DNA of 14,195 nt, taken from positions 1 through 14,195 of the forward strand of contig SKZA01000261.1 in the NCBI GenBank assembly GCA_007127595.1, given 5' to 3'. This document shows positions 7,937-13,587 of this stretch, in pieces. Both the position numbers and the translations under genes were made by a program. Position 1 is the first letter of the stretch, and the number at the start of each line of letters is the position of its first letter. Under the pieces are notes generated by a model. It worked only from the letters and a program-made list of their open reading frames with translations, did no database searches and was not told the origin of the DNA. Source of the stretch: Kiritimatiellia bacterium. GTDB lineage: Bacteria > Verrucomicrobiota > Kiritimatiellia > SLAD01.

Positions 7937-8949
7937 TAAATCGTATCCTCCGCCTCCCGCAGCGTGTCGAGAACCGTACCAAAGTCCGGCGGCGGTGTGA
8001 AGAACATGGGGGCCATTGCCGCGTAGTCGCGGCGGAGTTCGGAGAGACGGTTGGTGGGCGGTGCGAGGCGCAACGTGCCTGGAACGGCAGTCTCGTAGTG
8101 GGCCCAGTTTGACGTAAAGAAACGGCTCTTATGAATTCGGACGCGTTCCAGCAGGTCGAGGGCACTGGCAGCGGCGCGACCGTTGGGGTGTTTCCAGAGG
8201 GCAGCGAAGTCGGCGTAATGGCGGGCAAAGCGATCGCGGAGCGGCTGCCCGGCAGGACGGTGATATTCAGCATGCAGGATGGTGGCCTTCTCCCAGAAGG
8301 TCCGTTCGATTTCCAGAGCCACGACTTCAGCATGGAAATCGTCGAACGCGTCGTGTGCCAGCTCGGCAACAAAGGAGGTGATCGTGTGGGTGCCGGTGGG
8401 ACGCTGGTCGGTTAGCGATCCAAACTCCATTTTGACAAGAGGAGAAATGTACGAGCCGGGCGCAACCGCTCTTGGGTATGGAAAGAGAATCACGGGTGCT
8501 TGAGAGAGCGCGTCGAGTTCAAACGTCAACCAGCAATCCGCCGCAGGACATGCTCCAAGCGTGGACACGATTATGGCCTCCAACTCCGGCATAAAGCGCG
8601 CTTTGACTGCAGTTGCGCAATCGGCTTGGAGTTGCTTGTTGCGCTTCTGGCGCTGCGAGTTGGAAGGGGCCTCGTCCAAGTCGGTTTCGTCCCAGCCGAG
8701 GGAGGCGGGTGTGAGGCCAAGATCGATGTCCTCAGAGAAACGGTTGATGGCCCCGAAAACCTTGGACAGCGACGTGCCGCCCTTAAAAACACACACTGCT
8801 CCGAGCTGGGGCGTGGCGAAGATTTGGCCGAGTAGCCAGCACACCCAGAAGTCCTTTTCGACGATGAACTCCGGCACACCGGTGCGGTTGGAATAATCCC
8901 GCCAGTACAGTGCACGTTCTTCGGATGGAAGCGTAGCAAAGGATTTCAT
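7936..8949 (-). CDS. AbiEii/AbiGii-type nucleotidyltransferase toxin
   Basis: 337 residues. This family (DUF1814, PF08843; MenA/AbiEii relatives) has a nucleotidyltransferase fold; studied members block growth by adding nucleotides to tRNA or other substrates, and serve in type IV toxin-antitoxin and phage-abortive systems. Visible motifs: FKGGTSLSKVFG near residue 55 (nucleotide-binding GGT/S loop), RFSEDIDLGL near 70 (catalytic acidic pair D-x-D), VKMEFGS near 172 (third strand), ALEIERTFWEKATILHAEYH near 212 (family core helix), and RHYADFAAL near 240. All catalytic motifs appear intact, so it is probably active. The start ATG overlaps the antitoxin stop as ATGA, so toxin translation is coupled to antitoxin translation. 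The closest match seems to be the DUF6088-associated branch. The target is unknown here. Confidence 0.88.
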   Translation of the reverse strand: MKSFATLPSEERALYWRDYSNRTGVPEFIVEKDFWVCWLLGQIFATPQLGAVCVFKGGTSLSKVFGAINRFSEDIDLGLTPASLGWDETDLDEAPSNSQRQKRNKQLQADCATAVKARFMPELEAIIVSTLGACPAADCWLTFELDALSQAPVILFPYPRAVAPGSYISPLVKMEFGSLTDQRPTGTHTITSFVAELAHDAFDDFHAEVVALEIERTFWEKATILHAEYHRPAGQPLRDRFARHYADFAALWKHPNGRAAASALDLLERVRIHKSRFFTSNWAHYETAVPGTLRLAPPTNRLSELRRDYAAMAPMFFTPPPDFGTVLDTLREAEDTI

Positions 8950-9575
8950 TGGCCGTCATCTTCCCGAGCAATGGCCCTGAAGTAGGGGTGCATCCAGGCC
9001 GGCGCGAGGGTGATATCTTTTAGCAACTGGCGGCGGTCCTCGGGCGAGAGTAGTTGGCGCAGGTGCGCAACCCGTTCGGGGGTTATATTGTCCTTACCGA
9101 TATAGCGGAGTCCCGCGATGACCAGTCCCGTCATCCGGCCTGCGGCGGCCATCATACGTGGTGAAGCCTGCCGCAGTTCAATGGACTGGTTCCCATAGTT
9201 GATCTTGCGAGATTTACCGTCCGTCAGGAAAACCACGCGGGCAGGAACTTGGTCAGACAGGCGGAGAAGGTTGGCAGCATAACCGCCGAACGGTTGAAGT
9301 TTCACATGATCCCGGTCAGCAAGCGCTTTCGCCACGGATTCCACGGGCGGCAGAACTTCTCCCAGAACGGGGTGTGTCTTGGGCTCATAATACAGCCCTC
9401 GGGCTAAACGCTTCAGATATCCTGACGCAACCAGTCGGGACAATGCTTTATCAACCGCCGTGCGTGTATCCACGTCAAGGAACTGCCCGGCATGGAATAC
9501 CGTACTCGGTTTGGCTTTCTGCACTCGCTTTCGGATCCGGTCCGCTGTGCTGTTGTGGGTCTTGGGTCTAGCCAT
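8946..9575 (-). CDS. AbiEi-type antitoxin, DUF6088-like
   Basis: 209 residues from the ATG at 9575 (MARPKTHNSTADRIRKRVQK). The open frame extends to 9683, but that part spans the palindromic operator and shows no family similarity. The N-terminus is a winged-helix DNA-binding unit of AbiEi/DUF6088 type: DRIRKRVQKA, TVFHAGQFLDVDTRTAVDKA, LSRLVASGYLKRLARGLYYE. The middle (HVKLQPFGGYAANLLRLSDQ, then VPARVVFLTDG) matches the usual continuation. Such proteins neutralise the toxin and repress their own promoter. The gene precedes the toxin with a 4-base overlap, the standard order. No good Shine-Dalgarno is seen before 9575; a short or near-leaderless transcript is possible. Confidence 0.85.
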   Translation of the reverse strand: MARPKTHNSTADRIRKRVQKAKPSTVFHAGQFLDVDTRTAVDKALSRLVASGYLKRLARGLYYEPKTHPVLGEVLPPVESVAKALADRDHVKLQPFGGYAANLLRLSDQVPARVVFLTDGKSRKINYGNQSIELRQASPRMMAAAGRMTGLVIAGLRYIGKDNITPERVAHLRQLLSPEDRRQLLKDITLAPAWMHPYFRAIAREDDGQ

Positions 9576-9841
9576 TACGTCAGATAAAGTGCCTATATTT
9601 TCTGACGGAAGCAACAAGAAACGTGTTCTCGCACAAAGAAAGACGTTGATCTCGCCGAGTCTCCGTTCAGGCGAATGACACATTCATCTTACACAGCGTG
9701 ACCTGAAAGCCCTCAATAAGGGTCTCGCTTCGTAGGGGGCAGGGGGACACGTCTCGTTCCGCTCTGCTGGTTGGTGGCCCTGCTACTTCCGGCCTATTCC
9801 TTCATCTCCCTCCGGCGGAATGCAGGGGGGTACTCTAAGGC
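9576..9841. other. Leader of the toxin-antitoxin module and downstream side of tRNA-Arg
   Basis: Beyond the operator no gene is seen. GCCCT (9709-9713) and AGGGT (9719-9723) form a short hairpin around CAATA which, read on the minus strand, is followed by TTTC and could weakly terminate the tRNA transcript. Several G-runs occur near 9736-9747 and 9825-9831. No clear direct repeat of the tRNA 3' end was found. Confidence 0.4.
9578..9607 (-). promoter_or_regulatory. Palindromic operator at the antitoxin start
   Basis: CGTCAGA (9578-9584) and TCTGACG (9601-9607) form a perfect 7-bp inverted repeat whose half-site centres are 23 bases apart, about two DNA turns; A/T-rich bases inside extend the symmetry slightly. 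It ends two bases before the antitoxin ATG, and a minus-strand TATAGG (9592-9597), a possible -10, lies inside it. AbiEi-type antitoxins autoregulate through inverted repeats, so self-repression here is a reasonable inference. Confidence 0.6.
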
Positions 9842-9918
9842 TGGTACGCCTGGCGGGGTTCGAACCCACAACCTCTGCCTCCGGAGGGCAGCGCTCTGTC
9901 CAGTTGAGCTACAGGCGC
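9842..9918 (-). tRNA. tRNA-Arg, anticodon CCG
   Basis: The minus strand folds as a complete 77-base tRNA. The acceptor stem is GCGCCTG with CAGGCGT (first pair G-T), the D arm is GCTC/GAGC, and the anticodon arm is CTGCC-CTCCGGA-GGCAG with anticodon CCG (reads CGG, arginine). The variable loop is AGGTT, the T arm GTGGG-TTCGAAC-CCCGC, then discriminator A and an encoded CCA end. Confidence 0.96.
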
Positions 9919-9938
9919 ACAGTGTGCTTGATTCCGTA

Positions 9939-9967
9939 CCTATACCAGCAGCCGGACGCAGGTTCAA
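9939..9967 (-). promoter_or_regulatory. Candidate tRNA-Arg promoter
   Basis: On the minus strand TTGAAC (9962-9967) and TATAGG (9939-9944) are separated by exactly 17 bases, each matching the sigma70 consensus at 4 of 6 positions. The -10 ends 20 bases before the mature tRNA, a typical distance. Confidence 0.5.
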
Positions 9968-10035
9968 CTATTCTTAGCCATGACAGGTTTCGTGTCAGCG
10001 CGTATTCAAGCAGCTGCGATAATCATTGGTATCAA

Positions 10036-10233
10036 AATGACGAAATACCCAATTACCTAAGCACGAAAGAATTCCGAAGTCCTAATGGCGAAAGGTCGCT
10101 GCCGTGATGGCAGCCGTAGCACGTTTCCGCGCAACGAGTTGCGAGTATGAGGTCAGCAGGTGGCCGCCACCCCTGTGGGATGGATTCGGGTTTAGTGCTT
10201 CGGTTTTCATTCGAGCTTGGGTATTTCGTCATT
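10036..10233. repeat. 17-bp inverted repeat within degenerate intergenic repeat DNA
   Basis: AATGACGAAATACCCAA (10036-10052) is the exact reverse complement of TTGGGTATTTCGTCATT (10217-10233). Both arms continue into degenerate words of the same kind: AAGCACGAAAG and AATTCCGAAG after the left arm, and on the other strand CGAAGCACTAAA beside the right arm. Words built from 'GAATGACGAAA/CCGAA' recall short repeats seen between genes of some environmental bacteria. The 372 bases between the tRNA and the zinc-ribbon gene hold no credible coding region. Confidence 0.6.
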
Positions 10234-10290
10234 CGTCATTGATCGGCAGTAAGTTCCAGGCATTCAGGGGTCTACCCTGTTGCCGCCTCC

Positions 10291-10488
10291 CTACAGCAGG
10301 CGCAGAATCACGATCAGAAAGATGGCCAGCATGATCAGCGCGCCCCATAGTTTCATGTGCTTCTGGCGCGGCGTGGGGTTCGGAAATTCGTAACCGCAAA
10401 TGGGACAGCGATTGTTGTTTTCCGGCACGTCCATGGCGCAGCCCGGACATTCGCGCGAGCCGAATTCCTTGTCCGCATCAATCTTCAT
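10291..10488 (-). CDS. Small zinc-ribbon membrane protein
   Basis: 65 residues. Two CxxC knuckles, C14-P-G-C17 and C28-P-I-C31 followed by GYEF, form a typical zinc ribbon. After a short basic linker (PRQKH) one hydrophobic helix runs from about residue 47 to the end (LWGALIMLAIFLIVILRLL), so the protein is probably tail-anchored with the ribbon in the cytoplasm. Its ATG overlaps the stop of the FtsB-like gene as ATGA, so the two are translationally coupled, and it is the last gene before a long non-coding stretch. No function is known to me; the coupling hints at a link with division or envelope work. The intact cysteine pattern makes it a real gene. Confidence 0.8.
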   Translation of the reverse strand: MKIDADKEFGSRECPGCAMDVPENNNRCPICGYEFPNPTPRQKHMKLWGALIMLAIFLIVILRLL

Positions 10489-10793
10489 GGACGCGAAGGT
10501 TCTGCGCCGGGTTCCTCGTCAATGAATCGGAAAATGGTCTCGTTGGGCTTCGCCAGCCCGATATCGTGCGCGATACGCTCCACAAACGCGGGGTCGGACT
10601 GAAACCGTTCCTGCATGATCTGTAGTTCGCGAATCTGTTCCTCGTCGTGACGGATTTCTTCGCGCAGGGCGCTTTCCCGTCGCTGATACTCACGATCCTG
10701 CTGGATCAACGGAACGAACATGAAACCCATCCCCACGAGAACAAGCACGCCGAGGGCAATCCACGCAAACCGATATATGGCAACCCAATTCAT
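10485..10793 (-). CDS. FtsB/DivIC-like septum formation initiator
   Basis: 102 residues from the ATG at 10793. The longer open frame to 10883 adds 30 polar residues upstream of the membrane helix and is not supported. A membrane helix spans about residues 7-30 (YRFAWIALGVLVLVGMGFMF), followed by a charged coiled coil (residues 32-64, QQDREYQRRESALREEIRHD and on), then the family end SDPAFVERIAHDIGLAKPNE and TIFRF. FtsB/DivIC proteins have a short cytoplasmic tail and form a trimeric complex with FtsL and FtsQ at the division site. A position just downstream of eno on the same strand is also seen in enterobacteria (eno-ftsB), which supports the call. No strong ribosome binding site is seen. 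Confidence 0.85.
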   Translation of the reverse strand: MNWVAIYRFAWIALGVLVLVGMGFMFVPLIQQDREYQRRESALREEIRHDEEQIRELQIMQERFQSDPAFVERIAHDIGLAKPNETIFRFIDEEPGAEPSRP

Positions 10794-10993
10794 ATGATCA
10801 AAGGCCGCATACCACCGAATAACGTGAGCTACCCGGCTGGATGTGTCAAGGACGGCCCCAACAGGTCGGCCGCGTCGCGTCAATCAACCGAAACAGAAAT
10901 CGGTAGCCGACCCGGCTCGGTGGGGGCATCTCCCTCCAGCCCAGCGCGTATTCTCCAGTCATTTGAAGGTCATGCCCCGGAATGAGTTAAGTC

Positions 10994-11057
10994 GCGCCGG
11001 AATCCGTCCGGCGCATAAGGAAAACGAGGCGAGCCTGCTCCCGACAGATTCGGGAGC
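10994..11057 (-). terminator. Two tandem hairpins downstream of eno
   Basis: GCTCCCGA/TCGGGAGC (11037-11057) and GCGCCGGA/TCCGGCGC (10994-11014) are perfect 8-bp stems, each with a 5-base loop. The first begins 28 bases after the eno stop. Neither is followed directly by a U-tract (the nearest T-run is CGTTTTCC between them), so termination would be weak or factor-assisted. They lie in the 291-base gap between eno and the FtsB-like gene, which otherwise shows no gene. Confidence 0.45.
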
Positions 11058-11084
11058 TACGAGGAGGCATGCTGTGTTGTCCGC

Positions 11085-12374
11085 TTAAATCTTGCTGCCA
11101 TACATGGTGCTGCCATAGATGGCCGTGTCCCCGAGCATCTCTTCAATACGCAGCAATTGATTGTACTTGGCGACACGATCGGTGCGGCTCATGGAACCCG
11201 TCTTGATCTGGCCGGCGTTTGTGGCAACGGCAATATCGGCAATCGTCGTGTCCTCCGTCTCGCCGGAGCGATGACTGATGACCGCCGTGTAGCCGGCGCG
11301 CTTGGCCATTTCAATGGCGTCGAGCGTTTCCGTCAATGTGCCGATCTGGTTGACCTTGACGAGAATCGAGTTCGCGACGCCCATATCAATTCCTTTCTTC
11401 AGGAACTTGGTGTTCGTCACGAACAGGTCGTCGCCCACTAGTTGGCACTTGTCGCCGATAGCTTCGGTCAACTTCTTCCAGCCTTTCCAGTCTCCTTCGT
11501 CGCAACCGTCCTCGATGCTGATGATCGGGTATTTCTTAATCCAGTCGGCGTAGTATGCGACCATTTCATCGGCGCTGCGTTTGGAGTTGTCGCTCTTCTT
11601 AAAGACGTACTTCTTCTTCTGTTTGTCGTAGAACTCGCTGGCGGCCGCGTCGAGCGCGATGAAGATATCCTTGCCAGGTTTGTAGCCCGCCTTCTCGATG
11701 GCCGTCATGATGACGTCAAGCGCCTGTTGATTGCTTTTCAGCTCCGGCGCAAAACCGCCTTCGTCCCCGACCGCCGTATTGAGGTTCATTTTCTTCAGGA
11801 CGCCCTTCAGCGAATGAAAGACTTCAGCGCCCATACGCAATCCGTCCGAGAAACTTTTCGCGCCTTTCGGCATAATCATGAATTCCTGGATATCCACCGG
11901 GGCATCGGAGTGGGCGCCACCGTTCAGAATATTCATCATCGGAACGGGCAGGCACTTGGCGTTCGCCCCGCCGATATAGCGGAACAGCGGCAATTCCAAA
12001 TACGCCGCCGCCGCATGCGCCACGGCCATCGAAACACCCAGCATGGCGTTTGCTCCGAGCTTGCTCTTGTTTTCCGTCCCGTCGAGCTTGAGCATCGTCT
12101 CATCGATCAGCGTCTGATCGAGCGAATCATAGCCGTCCAGCGCGTTGGCGATGACCGTGTTGATGTTTTTGACCGCCTTCTGAACGCCTTTGCCCAAGTA
12201 CCGGTTCTTGGTGCCATCGCGCAATTCAAGCGCTTCATTCTCGCCCGTGGAAGCGCCCGAGGGCACGGCCGCCCGGCCCACCACGCCGCTCAGCAAGGCC
12301 ACTTCCACCTCTACGGTGGGGTTGCCCCGCGAATCGATGATTTCGCGCCCGACAATATCAATGATTTCCGACAT
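11085..12374 (-). CDS. eno: Enolase
   Basis: 429 residues, full length. Enolase is a Mg-dependent glycolytic enzyme that interconverts 2-phosphoglycerate and phosphoenolpyruvate; in many bacteria it is also part of the RNA degradosome. Recognisable: REIIDSRGNPTVEVEV at the start, SGASTGENEALELRDG (mobile loop), NGGAHSD with His155, GDEGGFAPE with the acid-base Glu205, metal ligands Asp242 (ALDAA), Glu288 (SIEDG) and Asp315 (VGDD), catalytic Lys340 (ILVKVNQIGT), and SHRSGETEDTTIADIAVATN with His368 and Lys391 (QIKTGS). AAGGAG lies 6 bases before the ATG (12380-12385), a strong ribosome binding site. No missing key residue. The same-strand FtsB-like gene follows after 291 bases. Confidence 0.98.
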   Translation of the reverse strand: MSEIIDIVGREIIDSRGNPTVEVEVALLSGVVGRAAVPSGASTGENEALELRDGTKNRYLGKGVQKAVKNINTVIANALDGYDSLDQTLIDETMLKLDGTENKSKLGANAMLGVSMAVAHAAAAYLELPLFRYIGGANAKCLPVPMMNILNGGAHSDAPVDIQEFMIMPKGAKSFSDGLRMGAEVFHSLKGVLKKMNLNTAVGDEGGFAPELKSNQQALDVIMTAIEKAGYKPGKDIFIALDAAASEFYDKQKKKYVFKKSDNSKRSADEMVAYYADWIKKYPIISIEDGCDEGDWKGWKKLTEAIGDKCQLVGDDLFVTNTKFLKKGIDMGVANSILVKVNQIGTLTETLDAIEMAKRAGYTAVISHRSGETEDTTIADIAVATNAGQIKTGSMSRTDRVAKYNQLLRIEEMLGDTAIYGSTMYGSKI

Positions 12375-12401
12375 GTTTTCTCCTTAAGATTGCGTTAGGG
12401 G

Positions 12402-12449
12402 TTGGAAAACTATGGCTGGCACGATAGACTACGTGTTCAATGGGTGCAA
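12402..12449. promoter_or_regulatory. Overlapping divergent promoter candidates for nadD and eno
   Basis: On the + strand TTGGAA (12402-12407) and TAGACT (12425-12430) are 17 bases apart, pointing to nadD. On the minus strand TTGCAC (12444-12449) and TATCGT (12421-12426) are also 17 bases apart, pointing to eno. Each hexamer matches consensus at only 3-4 of 6 positions. The two -10 boxes overlap, so the promoters would compete. Confidence 0.33.
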
Positions 12450-12459
12450 GCGAGAATCG

Positions 12460-13101
12460 ATGACTGAGGCTGCGGACAAGGAGAAAGTCGGCATTCTGGG
12501 AGGGACCTTCAATCCCGTGCATATCGGGCATCTGATTCTGGCCCGCGATGCGATGGAAGCGCATGCCCTTGCGCGCGTTGTTTTCATTCCCTGCGCGCGA
12601 CCCGCGCATAAACCCGCCGGACGGCTCGCACCCGCCGATCGACGGCTGGCTATGCTGAAATGTGCGACGGTGGGAGAACCGGCCTTCGAGGTGTCTCGCA
12701 TCGAATTGGACCGCGACGGCATTTCGTATGCCATGGACACCGTCGCCGCCCTCCGGAAACAGGAACCCGGCGTGGAATGGCATTTCATCATCGGCGCCGA
12801 CACCCTTCCGGAGTTGCATACCTGGCGGCATATTGATGACCTGCTCAACATGTGTCGTTTCATTACCATGCGCCGTCCGGGCATGCCGGATCGCGAAACC
12901 CTGGCGCAACGCCTGCGCTTGCCGGAGCCATGGCCGGAACGGTTGATGCGAGATGTGTTTGACGGCCATCTCATTGATATTTCTTCATCCGAAATACGAA
13001 AGAGAGTAGCGGAGAAACGGTCCATCCGCTATCTTGTGCCTCGCGATGTCGAAACCTACATCGCCGAACACGAATTGTATGTGACCGAGGAGAATCTGTA
13101 A
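12460..13101 (+). CDS. nadD: Nicotinate-nucleotide adenylyltransferase
   Basis: 213 residues from the ATG at 12460. NadD is a cytoplasmic enzyme that joins nicotinate mononucleotide and ATP to give deamido-NAD, a late step of NAD synthesis. VGILGGTFNPVHIGHLIL carries the nucleotidyltransferase HxGH motif (residues 21-24), HKPAGRLAPADRRLAML follows the substrate loop, and EWHFIIGADTLPELHTW and ISSSEIRKRV (174-180, the ISSTxIR motif) are family marks. The open frame reaches 12412, but those 16 residues (MAGTIDYVFNGCKRES) are atypical and would precede the predicted transcription start. The ribosome binding site is weak. The gene overlaps rsfS by one base, matching the common nadD-rsfS pair. Confidence 0.93.
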   Translation: MTEAADKEKVGILGGTFNPVHIGHLILARDAMEAHALARVVFIPCARPAHKPAGRLAPADRRLAMLKCATVGEPAFEVSRIELDRDGISYAMDTVAALRKQEPGVEWHFIIGADTLPELHTWRHIDDLLNMCRFITMRRPGMPDRETLAQRLRLPEPWPERLMRDVFDGHLIDISSSEIRKRVAEKRSIRYLVPRDVETYIAEHELYVTEENL

Positions 13102-13436
13102 TCGAACCGATCGAGCTAGCCAGACTGCTGCGCTCCGCGCTGGAAGACAAGAAGGGGCAGGATGTCGTAACGCTGGATGTCAGGGACCTGTCCACGGTGA
13201 CCGACTTTTTTCTGATGGTCTCCGGAACGAGTGCCCCCCACATCAAGGCGCTTTCCGAAGAGGTGCAGGTGTCACTGAAGAAGAGCGGCGTGCACTGCTA
13301 TCGCAAGTCCGGCACACCGGAAAGCCAATGGATCGCGTTGGATTATGTGGATGTGGTGGTCCATATCTTCTCCGCTGAAACGCGCGCCTATTATGCGCTG
13401 GAAGAGCTCTGGAGCGACGCCGCGCGTCTAGAGTAG
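13101..13436 (+). CDS. rsfS: Ribosomal silencing factor, apparent ATC start
   Basis: 111 residues if translation begins at ATC 13101-13103. RsfS (Iojap family) binds L14 on the 50S subunit and blocks joining with the 30S in starved cells. Family features: LLRSALEDKKGQDVVTLDVR, TDFFLMVSGTSAPHIKAL, SQWIALDYVDVVVHIF and AYYALEELWSDA. The first usual start, GTG at 13197, would cut off 32 conserved residues, and no in-frame ATG, GTG or TTG exists between the nadD stop and that point. The junction reads TGTAATCG: the nadD TAA overlaps ATC by one base exactly where TAATG would be expected, with GAGGAG 8 bases upstream. So either ATC is used as a rare start (as ATT is in infC) or one base is wrong in the sequence. 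An in-frame CTG at 13125 is less likely. Confidence 0.88.
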   Translation: MEPIELARLLRSALEDKKGQDVVTLDVRDLSTVTDFFLMVSGTSAPHIKALSEEVQVSLKKSGVHCYRKSGTPESQWIALDYVDVVVHIFSAETRAYYALEELWSDAARLE

Positions 13437-13460
13437 TACCTACATTCCTAAACCTGAACA

Positions 13461-13570
13461 CGGCTCCGCGGGAGCGTCGCCCTCCAGAAGAAGACAAGAC
13501 ATTCTGATTTTGGAATGTCTCCAAAATAGTAATTCTCTGCGGACTTCGCGGTCTTTGCGTTATCTGCCGC
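13461..13570. repeat. Cluster of repeat-like intergenic sequences between rsfS and the murL-like gene
   Basis: Three parts occur in 110 bases. GCTCC/GGAGC (13463-13475) is a tight hairpin followed by GTCGCCCTCC. AGACATTC/GAATGTCT (13497-13520) is an 8-bp inverted repeat with an 8-base loop. From about 13533 there are iterated words of the type 'CTGCGGACTTCGCGG-TCTTTGCG'. All resemble dispersed intergenic repeats of environmental genomes. No U-tract follows the stems, so classical terminators are not supported, although both flanking genes converge here. Confidence 0.4.
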
Positions 13571-13587
13571 TTCATGCAATGTGCGGG

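Noticed and set aside
7881..8372. 163-codon minus-strand open frame inside the toxin gene
   Set aside because: It is in a different frame of the same strand as the AbiEii gene, whose motifs are intact; Ser/Thr/Pro-rich shadow sequence.
10647..10985. 112-codon + strand open frame between eno and the FtsB-like gene
   Set aside because: Largely antisense to the FtsB-like gene, no ribosome binding site, composition not protein-like.
11442..12398. Long + strand open frame (318 codons) opposite eno
   Set aside because: It lies entirely antisense to a clear enolase gene, is rich in His/Arg/Phe as expected from the mirror of GC-biased codons, and has no family features.
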